Notes: generated by a model not told the origin, from the sequence alone. Shown: positions 32,727 to 44,290, counted from the first letter of the stretch. The stretch: 64,000 nucleotides of DNA from Anniella stebbinsi (GCA_029215795.1 JARDYH010000003.1:12550001-12614000), one strand, 5' to 3'. Translations and numbers: made by a program.

Positions 32727-33436
32727 CATGCATGCAGAATGGCATTTGCCCCGAGTTTGCTGTGGAAACACCTTACAGGGGAAGGGGAGATATAAGGAGG
32801 CTGTTTTAATGCATCCCCACAGTGTGTTTGGAGAGGAACACTTCCCTTTACCACAGTGAGCACCAGTGGAAAGCTCCAACTGGAGGATGGTTCCACTATC
32901 ATTTTGCAAAGAACTCTGATTTTAACAGGGAAACGGTGGGATCATGCAGTTTCGGCATGGGGAATGCAGTAGTAGAAGAAGGGTCATTATGCATCACAGG
33001 CTCCAAAAATGCCCAGCTTGTGGGGATCGCCAACCCATCCAGCAGCCCTGGAGCCTGTTGCTGACATCCCACGTCCTCCCCCTCACTTGCCCGCCATAGC
33101 CTGAAGCAGATCTCACAGCCAAAAGTCTGCCTCTAATTTTAGTTCCTACTTCTGGCATATGTCATGTCCTACATCACCGTGAGCCTCGAATTAAATCACT
33201 AAGACTCAGTATTAAAGCTCGAGAACTGGCAGCTTTATTGGAGGCAACGGGCTTGGCAGGAAACCCTACCTGGAATTGCTTGAAGGTCCTCGTTGCCTGA
33301 TCTTGTTTAAAAATAATACACACGGGAAATTGCTCACTCGAAGTGTGCTTAGGCTTGCTTGGGACAATCAGGCATCCGCAGTGCATTTGCTTCCCAGGTA
33401 GTGCTGCAGCAGTTGCTAGGGCTGCTTACAATGTGA
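32727..33436. other. Intronic sequence, nothing recognised
   Basis: No exon or repeat ends recognised. The part 32727-33000 might be an old MITE, but I could not pair its ends. Confidence 0.3.
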
Positions 33437-34170
33437 CAGTGGAGGCTGGTGGCTCCGATTTTGGTGGGGCTGTGAATCATAGAATAGTAGAGTTGGAAGG
33501 GGCCTATAAAGTCATCAAGTCCACCCCCTGCTGGATGCAGGAATCCAACTTAAAGCATCCCTGACACATGGCTGTCCAGCTGCCTCTTGAAGGCCTCTAG
33601 TGTGGAAGAGCCCATGATCTCCCTAGGTCATTGTTTCCAATGTTGTACTGCTCTAACTGTCAGGAAGTTTTTTCCTGATGCCCTGCTGGAATCAGCCTTC
33701 CTATAACTTGAGCCCATGATTCTGCATTCTGTGCTCTGGGATGATCGAGAAGAGATCCTGGCCCTCCTCGGTGTGACAACCTATCAAATCTTTGAAGAGT
33801 GCTATCATGTCTTCCCTCAATCCTCCCTTCTCCAGGCTAAACATGCCCAGTTCTTTCAGTCTCTCCTCATAGAGCTTTGTTTCCAGACCTCTGATCATCC
33901 TGGTTGCCCTCCTCTGAACCCCATCCAGCATGTCTGCATCCTTCTTGATGTGTGGTGCCCAGAACTGGATGTAGTACTCAAGATGGGCCCCAACCAGTGC
34001 CAAATAGAGGGGAACCAATACCTCACATGATTTGGAAGCTACACTTCTACTAATGCATTCCATTCTGGGTTTCAGACAGAACCAGCCAGAACTTTAAAGG
34101 AGCTGTCCAAGGTGCTGAACCCAGAATGAAATCACAGCCCCACTGAAACCAGAGCCATCAGCCTCCACTG
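33437..34170. mobile_element. hAT-like MITE (same family as 20101-20214) split by a CR1
   Basis: Left arm from 33437 (cagtggaggctggtggctcc ... ggggctgtga) and right arm from about 34061 to 34170 (cacagccccac ... gagccatcagcctccactg) are complementary. The MITE would be near 150 bp without the CR1. Flanking octamers (caatgtga and ctatgcca) do not match, so no target duplication can be claimed. Confidence 0.75.
33476..34058 (-). mobile_element. CR1 LINE 3' end with reverse-transcriptase C-terminal frame
   Basis: On the minus strand an open frame (33701-34063) carries the CR1 C-terminal signature: LVGAHLEYYIQFWAPHIKKD, then VQRRATRMIRGLE, and YEERLKELGMFSLEKGGLR. The 3' UTR follows to 33476, ending in the ttccaactctactattctatga form. 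The piece lacks the endonuclease and most of the polymerase. Confidence 0.95.
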
Positions 34171-34495
34171 CTATGCCATGATGTTGTTCTATACCAAACA
34201 GAAGGAACAGTAAGAGTTCCAACTGACCTGGACAGTTTTATAAGAATCAGGGGGTATCACCTGACCTGGTGTGATCTGTTGGTCTAAGAAAACTGCCTTG
34301 CCTGGTATAGCTGAGCTTCCTGCAGATTCTTTCCTTGAACAGAGCTGGCTGGGAGTGCACAGGTTGTATCCCTATTGGACATCCCTCAGGCAGTAATTCC
34401 TGATACTATAGCAACCAATCCCAAAATACAACACCCTACTGCTGATCTTCAAGGGAAAACCCATGGGCAGATCCAGATTGAATTACATCCATCGA
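34171..34495. other. Intronic sequence, nothing recognised
   Basis: No feature recognised. Confidence 0.35.
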
Positions 34496-34499
34496 AATC

Positions 34500-34578
34500 A
34501 GTGGGACTTTGGTTTCAGGAATTCTAAGAGTTGTAGTACAAAACATCTGGAGGGCACCAGGTTGGGGACATCTGGTTT
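34500..34578 (+). mobile_element. hAT-like MITE, 'CAGGGGTRGGGAACCTG' family, half copy
   Basis: It has gttgtagtacaaaacatctg then gagggcaccaggttggggac, the right half of the family. Confidence 0.65.
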
Positions 34579-35512
34579 AAATTATGTGTGGATACCTGCA
34601 TTCAAATCATGGCTCAACCACAAAACTCAATGTGGGTGGATGGGCCATCCCTCTGCCTTAATTGACATTCAAAGGACTTCAGTAAGGATGAAATGTCATA
34701 ACTCAAGGAACTCTGTCCCAAGCTGCATGGAGGATAGGCAAGGTACAAGTGCAAGAAGCAAGTTCCTCCCCCTTTCCCAGTTCATTTTCACATGCCCCAT
34801 GGCTAAAGGGTTTCTAAAGAGTCGCTAAAATGTTTTTTTGGTTTCTAAAATGTTTTAGCAGGGAGGTCAGGGGGAGGGGGAATAGGATTTTGAATACTGT
34901 CTTCCTGATTGAAACTAGTCCTTCTTGCTCTTTTGTGAAGGGTCTTCCCCATTAGGTAGATAATACGAGTGTTTGTTTTGTAATGGCAGAACCGTCTCCT
35001 CCTTTGAAAAGGACTTGTGGTATTTCCCCCACCTGTTACCAAAGACAGCTAAGAATTCGTCTTTGCCAACATCTGCTGTAGGAATCAACTCAGCTTTTTT
35101 TGTTGTTAATGCTTTAATTCTTTTTGTAGGAGGAGTGGCTGTGTAGTTTGTGTGTGTATGTGTGTGTGTGCGTTTTAAATAATTATTTCATAACTGTCTA
35201 TATTTGGAGACGTTGGTAGAATATAACTCCTCCAACATCTGGTTCCTGTTTCAACAAGAAAAAAAAGATAACAGGAGGTTGATTCACAGAATCCCTACGT
35301 CACGTCAAGCTTAGCTAATACTCCAGCTCAGAGCTGGAAGATCATCAATAGACATGTTTCACTGCACTAGCAGCGAATGAACAGCCCAAGAGGGCTATCT
35401 TCCACAGTGCAGCCAAACAGCATCCTAAAGTTTAGGGTGAGAGGGTTAGGCTTTCCCTCCCCAGTAGTGCCCCCCATCCCAGCAATTAGACTTTTAGAAA
35501 CCTCAGTTGGCA
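34579..35512. other. Intronic sequence with one GT repeat
   Basis: A (GT)n tract at 35148-35171 is the only clear feature. The rest is unassigned. Confidence 0.4.
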
Positions 35513-35955
35513 CTAGGGGTGTATAAGAAATTAGTTTCAGTTCATTTTTCATCAGGATTTGCCCGGTTCACACCTTCTGGACCAGACTCAGACACAATCT
35601 GCGGTCAAAGTCCATACATTTCCAAGCTTGCAATATGATTCATGGGGTGGGGGGTGGGGTTGTGGATTCCACAGTATGTGTGCATTTGAAAAATGTGCAT
35701 TAAAAACGCACACTTTTGAAAAAATGGGCACAAGTTCTCTTTGATTAATGGGAGAAGTATGTAAACATTTCCAAGATGCTCAGAACTGAGGCATACCTTT
35801 GGGAAAATACACATGAGAATGTGCACATGAGAAATGAACTCCTCCATCCCCTCCAAAAAAAAACCAAGCCTGACAATCTCATGTTGGAACAAGCTTTGAG
35901 ATGGAATTGGGAGAATTTTGGCAAGCCCAGGTTTTGCTGATTCACACATACCTAG
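35513..35955. mobile_element. AT-rich MITE, 'TGTGCATTTT' type, both ends visible
   Basis: The left end ctaggggtgtataagaaatt pairs with the right end, which reads in reverse as ctaggtatgtgtgaatcagc. The interior has aatgtgcattaaaaacgcac words and a gcccggttcacaccttctgg block shared with the 40.3 kb copy. Confidence 0.65.
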
Positions 35956-35989
35956 CATGGAGGCTTTAAACATCTCATTGCAGTATAGA

Positions 35990-36360
35990 AGTAGGAACGG
36001 GCAAATGAGGGACATTTGAGATTCTCTGAGGATCGGCTCACTACTCATCTCGTGCCTGATTCTCATTCAATGCTCACTCTGCGCGGACAGGAAAATGGCA
36101 CAAATCAAGCAGCGATCAAATGTGAAATTTGTGCAACTTTCCCCCTTTCGACTTGTGCAAATTTCCTAAATTTACGTAAATGTCCTACATTTCCTCCATA
36201 GACCAAAGTGGGGCTGATCCCGTCTACAATTTAGGAAACTTATGCAAATTGACTGCTAGCATATGTTTGGAAATTGCATTCGTTTTCGTCAGACAGGTGT
36301 TCACACTCGCATTCCAAGTTGAGAATAGGGCACGCCTGCATGTTTTGTGAGCAAAAGTGA
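35990..36360. mobile_element. AT-rich MITE, 'gtgcaaattt' type
   Basis: It has gcaaatgagggacatttgag, tcaagcagcgatcaaatg and acttgtgcaaatttcctaaa. These also occur in the halves of the 11.74-12.34 kb element. Confidence 0.5.
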
Positions 36361-37341
36361 AATTCTACATCCTTATGTGGGAGGGAGGAGGGCATAAGCG
36401 AGAAGGGAAGCTGGCAGGCCAGACGGGGACTTCCCACAGGGCATATCAGCCTATGGACTGGACGTTACTCGTCCTTGTCCTAAACCATTCTACAATGACT
36501 TTGTTCATCTCAACGTGCATTGGATGTGGTCAGCAATGTGGATCTTAAAAGATCCTAGAGAAGATCAACTGTCTCCCAAAGCTTCTAAGTCCAATCTGGA
36601 TCCTTCAATAACACTATGCATCACTGTGCAATACTATGAATAGTTTTGCAATACTATGCAATAACACTAAGTAGGTTGGATGGATCCACAGATGATAGCT
36701 TTTGCAATTCAGAGCCAAATAAAGTAAAGCTTCCTCAATCTCCGTCAAATCTTTCTCTCAATGTTCCTGAGCCATACTTTCAATGCAGTTACCCGGGGGA
36801 TTTATTTGTATGCCAGGTCAGATAATAAATTTGCGATCTTTCTCACCTAAGAGTAATGTCTATAGTGTAGCACATTGCAATTCAGAAACAGCCTGACAGA
36901 AAACCTGATGGACGACCTTTCAGATGAGGACTCCATGTTCTCCCTCATGATTAGCAATAAGAAAACCATGGGTCACACAAAAGCCTATGATCATCCTACC
37001 CAACACTCCTTTGGTGGTAGTTATAGTCTGTTACTTTGGCTCTATAGTGACATATAATCTGTCATTTGTGAAGGAACTGAGCACTTGCATTGGGAAAACA
37101 GCCATCACTTTTGGCGGACATACCAACGCATAACAAAATGGAAAAGAGTGACATCACCAGCACCAGATGTAAAAAAGAAGAGAAGATTGTAAAGGATGCT
37201 CAGGAAGGATGGATAGTCAAAAATCTTAGTGTGTGTTTAAGTAGTTAAATATACAGGGGGAACTCAGTAGCCATGCCTACCTAAAAGCATATCAGGCTCA
37301 CACTGACTCCATTGGTCTAAAGAATATCAAACAAACAGTTC
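36361..37341. other. Intronic sequence, nothing recognised
   Basis: A short local repetition of aatactatg/aacactatg words appears near 36607-36670. No gene or transposon recognised. Confidence 0.35.
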
Positions 37342-37426
37342 TATTCCATACATGTCTACTCAGAAGGAAGCTCCATTGAGTTCTGTGGGACTTACTCCCA
37401 GGGAAGTGGGTATGGATAGAAGCCTA
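37342..37426 (+). mobile_element. Short foldback repeat, 'tgagtagacatgta' family, copy 2
   Basis: attccatacatgtctactca and cccagggaagtgggtatgga bracket ctccattgagttctgtggga. The order matches the 56.8 kb copy. Confidence 0.7.
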
Positions 37427-37462
37427 AGGGCCATATATCAAACTGGTGATCTCCTACATGCA

Positions 37463-37577
37463 GTGAACACAGGGTTTCAGGAAGGATTCTTTCCTAGCCT
37501 GAAGAAGTTGTGACCTGAACTGGGACCTCCTGCATAATTTGCATGTGCTGTACCGCTGAGCTGTGGCCCCTCCTAGC
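37463..37577 (+). mobile_element. Squamate SINE 3' fragment (50.6 kb family)
   Basis: It contains gggtttcaggaaggattctt, gaactgggacctcctgca and gctgtaccgctgagctgtgg. Confidence 0.65.
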
Positions 37578-37622
37578 GGAGTAGGAGGCTCAATCATGCA
37601 CTCACTCCTCCATCATAACAGA

Positions 37623-37845
37623 CAATGGCTCAATTTGGACGACACAATAAACAACTGGTGTGGGGAAAACAATCGTCAGTTGTTTTGACTATCGTGTTAT
37701 CCGAATGCTGCCATAGTCAACTCAGTGCTGATCCTAATCCACACAACAGTTGATTAGGATCAACTAGAGTACCCTCTAGTTGAACAACTGTAAAATTGAT
37801 TATTACCCCACCATTGACTATCGTGTCATCCGAATTGAGCCATTG
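37623..37845 (-). mobile_element. Palindromic MITE, 'GGCTSAATTCGGACGACAC' family, copy 2 (inverted)
   Basis: The ends caatggctcaatttggacga and tcatccgaattgagccattg are near-perfect complements. The interior runs opposite to the 11.07 kb copy. Confidence 0.8.
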
Positions 37846-38394
37846 TGTCCACAGCACTTAAAGAATGTTCAGTATTGTAGCCAAATTATCTCAGGGCTTA
37901 TATGCATACCGCAGAATGACACTGCAGAATTCTGACATGGTAGAATGTCATCTCAGATTGTTTTGATTGCTCCCCTGCATAAAAAGAATCCCTACAAGAA
38001 CCAAAGCAGCACATCGGAGGCAACGTTTCTAGCCCGGCCCATTTCTGTTCTGCTAGTTTTCTACTTGCAATCAGAAAGGTGATCCGCCACCTCCACTCTG
38101 AAGTGGAACAATCGATTTTAACATCTGTCAGAATTCTATCACTTCGTTCTCTGCTGAATGTACGGATCAAGCCTTAGCCGACCAACAGCCTTGTAGATTA
38201 GGACATGGCTGACATGGGGTATGTTCCAGTCCTAACTATCAAGATGCTGGGCTACTAGAGATGCATTGGCAACACTCTTGTAAGGCAGTGAGGGGGCATG
38301 AGAAGAAATCCAACAGCTTCCGTCTCATGAATTTAGTCCCTAGTGCCAAGGCCAGTCTTCCAAGAGCTCTTATGGAATCAATGCTGGCTCAGGC

Positions 38395-38395
<1 letters not shown>
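37846..38395. other. Intronic sequence, nothing recognised
   Basis: No feature recognised. Confidence 0.35.
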
Positions 38396-38435
<40 letters not shown>

Positions 38436-38560
38436 TTATTTCTTAACCGCCTCTCCATCTGGATTGAGGCGGGGAACAACAATATGATAAAACACATAAA
38501 ACTGATTAAAACATGACACAAATTATTAAAACTGCATTAAAACATCCTAAAACATATCGA
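38396..38560 (-). mobile_element. L2 LINE 3' tail with (AAT)n
   Basis: (AAT)n at 38396-38436 is followed by ttaaccgcctctccatctgg and aggcggggaacaacaa, the reversed tail of the 29.5 kb L2 type. Confidence 0.8.
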
Positions 38561-38601
38561 AGGAAACCCAGACTATAAGATGTCCAGAATTCATCCAATA
38601 C

Positions 38602-38740
38602 TAGGCTGACCAGATAAAATCCAGGTCAGGGCTCATGTAACTTTAACAGTTGTCGAGACAAGGGAATTTCAGCCAGTGTCATTTGTATGCAATTAGTTCC
38701 TGGTGGAATTCCCTCTTCATCACAACAGTTAAAGTTGCAG
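38602..38740 (-). mobile_element. Palindromic MITE, 'TAGGGTGACCATATG' family, partial copy of an inverted pair
   Basis: It starts taggctgaccagataaaatc and has caggtcagggctcatgtaac. It lacks the far end. The next copy begins ten bases later in opposite order. Confidence 0.75.
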
Positions 38741-38749
38741 GCACTATAC

Positions 38750-38921
38750 TAGAGTGACCATATACAAAAGAAGGCAGGGCCCCTGCAACTTTAACTGTTG
38801 TGATGAAGAGGGAATTTCACCAAGAACTAATTGCATACAAATGACACTGGTTGAAATTCCCTTTTCTCTACAACTGTTAAAGTTACATGAGCCCTGGCCT
38901 GGATTTTATCTGGTCACCCTA
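38750..38921 (+). mobile_element. Palindromic MITE, 'TAGGGTGACCATATG' family, complete copy of an inverted pair
   Basis: Ends are tagagtgaccatatacaaaa and ttatctggtcacccta. Together with the previous copy it forms a palindrome of about 320 bp. Confidence 0.8.
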
Positions 38922-39099
38922 TCCAAGACAGAGAGATAAGGTCACTTGTCTATGTGGTTTGTAAACACATTTTTGACATCATGAAGGAAGTCAACATCAC
39001 AATCTTTGTGATGTTGCAACCTTGAGAAGAAAATGCTCCTACAGGTCCAGAACAATCATGAACATAGGGTGCGGAGGAACAATATTGTTCACTACTCAC

Positions 39100-39533
39100 A
39101 AAAATGGTTTGGGGATGGGGGCGAAATTTGTTAGCTTCACGTTTTAATGCTAACACGCGTAATTTAATACTTTCAAAACAATTTGCGAGCCAAACCTAAG
39201 TTATCCTTTTAAATTCACATTTCTCTGAATTATGCAATGGAGTTCTCAAACCAAAACATAAAGGTATAAAAGGGGAATGGTGTGCACAAAAATGCATGTA
39301 TTAGTGCCAATAACATTCAAACGTGCATAACATTAGGAAAAGGACTTGCAAAGAATGTGTATATTAGGCAAAACTACATAAAAATGCATGCAATCCAAGA
39401 AATGTACATAAACTGCATGCAAACTTTCATGTGAACTTAAAAAAAGAAGAAGTCGGTGACAAACCAAGCTTAAGCTAGGAAAAATGAGAAATCAAGAGAA
39501 ACAAAAAGGACTGAGTTCACCCATCCCTACAAA
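39100..39533. mobile_element. AT-rich MITE, 'TGTGCATTTT' type
   Basis: Words such as aaaaatgcatgtattag and aaaaatgcatgcaatcc recur, and it ends tcacccatccctac. The left edge is uncertain. Confidence 0.5.
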
Positions 39534-39546
39534 GATTACAGATGTG

Positions 39547-39905
39547 GCTACCTCCACAAGAGAGGTTTAATGCTCTTTGAAGGCTCATTATAAATTTTAC
39601 CTCCACACCAGCGGAGCGCAAAACGGGCGCACAGGCACGTTATCTCCCGGATTATGCGCATTATCGAATGCGCGTTAAATAGCGACTTTTATTTTGCTCC
39701 GGCCGTTAAAGCGCATTTTCGCCGTGTGAACAAGCGATTATGCGCATTAACTTCTTGTAAAGCGCTTCTTGGACATCAATTAATGCGCTTCGCCGCCTCT
39801 CGCCGCCTCCCGTGCAGAGGGATTAGGAGTAAATGCGCCTCCGCGATAATGCGCATAATCGCCGAACCGGGCGCAAAAGCGCATCCTTGTGGAGGGGGCC
39901 TGTGT
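39547..39905. mobile_element. CpG-rich palindromic MITE, 'GCGCATAATCGC' family, copy 2 (inverted)
   Basis: The left ggctacctccacaagagagg and right ccttgtggagggggcc are the terminal repeats. The interior has gattatgcgcattatcgaat and gcgataatgcgcataatcgc, with the whole order reversed relative to the 5.86 kb copy. The two copies differ by many substitutions, mostly transitions at CpG. Confidence 0.8.
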
Positions 39906-40264
39906 CAGCTGATGCACTTCAAATATGATAGCACTTGCCAGTGTATTTTTTCTGACACAATGCTATCCTTAACTTAAGATCACCAGTTTTTAATATTACT
40001 AACCACCCCATAGTTACCTAAGGAACATTTTCTCAGGTGCATTAGGTAAAATCTCGTTTAGATGGCGTCGAAGATCCCATTCAGTTGTTCTGTTACCAAA
40101 ATGGTTGCTGTTCCTCCCTCAATCAGTCTCTATGAATTTCAGCGAATGTATGAATTCTTTCAACAACAAGAGCTGCTGCTATACCTTTACTACTAGCAAC
40201 TATGCAGGTGATGTACTTTTCAAGGAAGTCAGCAATTGCCTACTTGACTGCTCAATGCGATATA
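39906..40264. other. Intronic sequence, nothing recognised
   Basis: No feature recognised. Confidence 0.35.
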
Positions 40265-40672
40265 GCAACAACCCTTGGGATGTATGAGAGATTAATTTCA
40301 GTTTCTTTTTCATCAGGATTTACCCAGCTTGCACCTTCTGGACTGGATCCAGACCTGAATGCAATTTGCGATCAAAGTCCATAGATTCATGCATGCATAC
40401 ATTTCAAAAGTGTGCATGAATAATGTGTGGTTTTGGAAAATGTGTAGAAATACACTTTAAGCAACGGGAAAAGAATACATGCATTTCAAAGACCTGCACA
40501 ACTGATGCGTACATTTGGGAAAATATGGACAAAATATGTGTGATTTCTCTTACAGAAAAAAAAAACTAAAAATCAAAGATCAAAATCTGATATGGAGACA
40601 AGACGCAACAAGCTTCAAGTTGGAGAATTTCGACAAACTTGAGTTTTGCTTGTAAACACATTCCTAATCCCT
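40265..40672. mobile_element. AT-rich MITE, 'TGTGCATTTT' type
   Basis: ttgggatgtatgagagatta, tttcatcaggatttaccca and gcaatttgcgatcaaagtcc track the 35.5 kb copy in the same order. It ends near aacacattcctaatccct. Confidence 0.6.
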
Positions 40673-41515
40673 AGACAAAGAATGCCTAAAGTCTATATGG
40701 GCGATATAGGTTTCAGACTTTCTTTATCCAATCTAGGAGCTACAGCAAGCAAACCAGCAAGATAACATCTAAAAGCAGGGAGGTCAAAGTTACTTTAGAA
40801 AATGACCATTCCCTTTGGCAGAGAGTCAGGGTTGCTTTCCTTGTATTTCCGCCATTTGGTAGTGTAAATTGGCCCCCAAGGAAGCAAATGACCAGAAAGC
40901 AGATCAGTCTTAAAAGTGGAAGGGTACCATATTGCTTCTCTGATAGTGTCAATTTAACTCTGAAGGGAGAGAGTTTATCAAGACCCATTTGATTAAATCT
41001 CTGCACCCACATCCCACTGTCCTATAGCAAAATCCAGCAAGAATTTGTTCCCTGACTCTTAAAATGCTGGAATTCTGATGACATGCACTGAAACAGCCTG
41101 AAGGACGGTTCTGGTCCGACCAAAGAAAGCACTTCCTCACACAATGCACCATTAACTTACAAAATTTGCCACCAAAGCAATGTGGTGATGGCCGCCAGCA
41201 TAGATTGCCTTCTATCTCCCCACCCAATGGGGGAGAATCTCTCTCCCCCAGTTTCTTTCTCTCCCCCATCTTCTGTCTTATTTCTGCTTTGTGCACATGC
41301 CAGCTGCCTGTTCTGGATATGCCATGTGTGTGCCCACCCTTTCTCTTGAATGTCCTGCCACTGCTTCTTGTGTGTCTGTCTATCGGTCTGTCTGTCTCTG
41401 GCTTCCTCCTCTTCCTCCTTCTCAGGCCAACCTATGCACTCTTTCTGGTGAGGAAGGTCTGCCTGTCCATGGCCATAAGTGCTGTTAGCATAGTGGAACT
41501 CCCATATTCAGAAGC
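40673..41515. other. Intronic sequence, nothing recognised
   Basis: C/T-rich around 41210-41420. Open frames here have no recognisable domains. Confidence 0.35.
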
Positions 41516-41519
41516 AGTG

Positions 41520-41645
41520 TACCTCTGGGTATCAGATACTGTGGATAAACAACAGGGGAAAGACCAGGCCTTCACACCCTACTGCAGGCTTCCCAGAGGC
41601 ATCCGGCTGGCCACCGTTGGAAGCAGGACGCTGGCATAGATGGAC
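41520..41645 (+). mobile_element. CR1-like LINE 3' end fragment
   Basis: The pieces caggcttcccagaggcatcc, ggctggccaccgttggaag and ctggcatagatggaccact fit the same 3' end as at 20.3 kb. Confidence 0.6.
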
Positions 41646-42029
41646 CACTGAACACGGCTATCCCTAGCTTCATAAGAATGGCAAAAGGTGCTATCTCAGC
41701 TGCTTTGAGACATGCATTGGCGGAACCCACTCTGGCTTTGTTTTCTTTAGAATTAACCATTTTCCACTGCCCCCCCTCACCCCCCAAGGTGGAAGAGGGT
41801 TGGGTTTCATTCCCCCTTGCTTGTACAGACAGCAGTGCAGCCGCTCCTATTTACACTGCGCTGCGCCCAACCTTGGCCCTTGTCACTCAAAGTCCCATTC
41901 CTAAGTTAGAAAAGACGGGAGGCGGGGAAAATGATTCGGGGAGGAGAGCGAGGCAAGAGAGAATTGTTGCACTGATTTAAGAAAAAATGGTTCCGGAAGA
42001 AAAGTGGGGTGGGGGTGGGTGGGAGTGGG

Positions 42030-42660
42030 AATGCGTGAGATTAGAGGGTAACAAAACTAGAGAGGAAGATAAGTAGAACCCCAAAGAAAAATCTCTTTTG
42101 TTCACGTAAAAGGCTTTCTGCACTCAAATCCTCCACATGACTAATGCCACACTGTGGTGGATAAAACCTCTCGGGCACATTATACAAACAAAGCATAACT
42201 CGGCCACAGCAAACAAAGGCCTGAGTAACAGTGATTGAATTCATCTTAAAACAACTAATCAATTCTTGCCTATTAATGCCCTAAATACCAGCGTAGGAGC
42301 ACTGTCCTCTTGAAATAAACAGCCATGTGTTCAATTACCGTCTGTTTTCCCCAACTACTGCTCTCTTCAGTAATTACGGCACGCAATGCATTCTACACTG
42401 ACATTATATTAATGCGCTGGGAGGGGAGACCTTAAATACGAATTAAATCAAGGCTAAACATTTCAGAAAGCCATACACTGTGTCGCACAAGCGCTAACAG
42501 CACATTATTTAGAAGGAGGCACGGAGGATTTTTCTTCTTCTTCTTCTTTTTCATTTCTCTGTTCTAGCGGGCACCGCTTTCCCTCTCTGATTAAATGAAA
42601 TGTACCGGTGAGGGGAGAAAGGAAGGAATGGGGGGCAGGCAAAAAAAAAAAAAAGGTTGG
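42030..42660. promoter_or_regulatory. Repeat-poor block with paired SOX-type sites, candidate enhancer
   Basis: The sequence is complex and non-repetitive. AACAAAG (matching the SOX consensus WWCAAWG) occurs at 42187-42193 and 42212-42218, same orientation, 25 bp apart. Further on are taatgcgctggg and a long unbroken stretch to 42530. Conservation and activity are inferred. Confidence 0.35.
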
Positions 42661-43025
42661 TATGAAAATAGAATGAAACAAGATGCGATCTCAGCGGCAG
42701 CGCAGCAACCGCCCTAGAATCATAGCACCGTTCACCTTCTCCATTAGATCCCTCAATGCTGTTTTTTTTTTTAATCTGACAAAAGGGACACTTGTCAATA
42801 GCATTTCATAAATATGTGCACATGTCAAATCAGCTCCGATGAATGACAGGAATGACAATGGAAGAAGGGGGGGGAAGGGGAGCCCTTCCGCGAGAGGCAG
42901 GTAGCGACAAAAGGGAAACGGCAAACAGAAAACTTTTGTTGGTTGTTGTTGTTTTCGTTCCAGGACAAAAGTAGAAGGATGGAAGTTCATGAAAAGGTCT
43001 CTCTCACTCTGAGGAACATGCAAAG
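42661..43025. other. Intronic sequence with poly-A and poly-G runs
   Basis: No gene or transposon recognised. Confidence 0.35.
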
Positions 43026-43055
43026 TCTCTTTCTCTCTCTCTCTCTCTCTCTCTC
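43026..43055 (+). repeat. (CT)n microsatellite
   Basis: About twelve CT units after ttt interruptions. Confidence 0.9.
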
Positions 43056-43522
43056 AACCCACCCCCCATGAACCAAATATTGAATAGCACCTAGTAAACA
43101 AACCAAACAATAGGTATGATGAAAGCTGTGTTGACTCGCAAAGGTTTCCACTGCACACATTCTTCTTCCTCCCCATTTCACCCCCTTTCCTCGGTCCCTT
43201 TCTTTTCTTTTCATAGGCATCCCTGGTGAAAAGTTTGCATTGTGATGTTAAAAAAAAAAAGCAACCTGGGTGAAAGAGCGGAAGGGGTCCAGCAATGTCG
43301 TGCGGTCCTGCCAATACTGGCTTCCTCGCAACCCAGGACTCGGGGGCGCTGACTTACAGACCCTGAGCAGGTTGCTTACTAATCCAAAACGGTGACCAGA
43401 ATAAGCTACAAAATCCACAGTTAGGAGATACCTTTTTGACCAACCCAAATGTCGCGAAATAGCAAAGCAGCTTCTGAATTCTCTAGAACCCTTAATTAAG
43501 CTGGACAATGTGTGTGCATGTG
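43056..43522. other. Intronic sequence, nothing recognised
   Basis: An A-run is at 43250-43260. No feature recognised. Confidence 0.35.
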
Positions 43523-43548
43523 TCTATCTATCTATCTATCTATCTATC

Positions 43549-43605
<57 letters not shown>

Positions 43606-43612
43606 ATCTATC
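43523..43612 (+). repeat. (ATCT)n microsatellite
   Basis: About twenty ATCT units with one slip (atcatct) near 43547. Length is likely variable between individuals. Confidence 0.97.
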
Positions 43613-43999
43613 AGGTGTGAGGGCAGAAAGATTTGTACCAAACCCTGAGTAAATGTAGCCATTCGATCTGTATTTAGACCCATTTTCAAGGTGGAAATTG
43701 CAAACAGATTGAATTTGTCTTTGCTACGTGATGCAGGCATCAGGGTACACCTGGACTTCTGGGATGAAAAAGAAATGTTGACCCCCGTTTTTGAAAGCAT
43801 AAACCTTGCCTGTTACCCAGATTGGTCTCTAGCCTTAAGGAAACACAGGTTCCAGGCTAGGTGGAGAACAGAAGTAAATTTGAGAGTTTGACTAAGTAAC
43901 AACGATAACAACAGCAACAGCAACAAGTTAATGGAAGCCAAACTGTGTAGTGTTACTTATGTAGTAGTTGGAGAAAATGGAATCCTCAAATGACCTTTC
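43613..43999. other. Intronic sequence with CAA-type run
   Basis: An (AAC)n-like run lies near 43898-43927. Nothing else recognised. Confidence 0.35.
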
Positions 44000-44290
44000 T
44001 GTTTTCTCAGTATTTTAATGTTTTATCATCTTAGTCTTTTACCTTTGTTGTTTCAAATCTGTATTTTAAATTTGTGTTTGAAATCTCTGCACTGCTGCTT
44101 GGTTTTATTCGGGTTGTACTTTTATATTGTGCTTCTATACTGTGTTTTCATATTGTGGTTTAAGTTTTATATTTGAGGTGGTACTTTGTGGTACTTTTAA
44201 TTTTTGCGAACCACCCAGAGAGCTTTGGCTATTGGGCAGTAAAAAAAATAAAATGCAACGAATAAATAAATAAATAAATAAATAAGTAAA
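44000..44290 (+). mobile_element. L2 LINE 3' UTR and tail
   Basis: T-rich UTR, then gcgaaccacccagagagctt with attgggcagtaaa, then (AATA)n at about 44261-44284. Confidence 0.85.

Noticed and set aside
41166..41639. Plus-strand open frame of 157 codons with hydrophobic stretches
   Set aside because: Its C/T-rich composition explains the leucine and serine content, and its 3' part lies in a CR1-like fragment.
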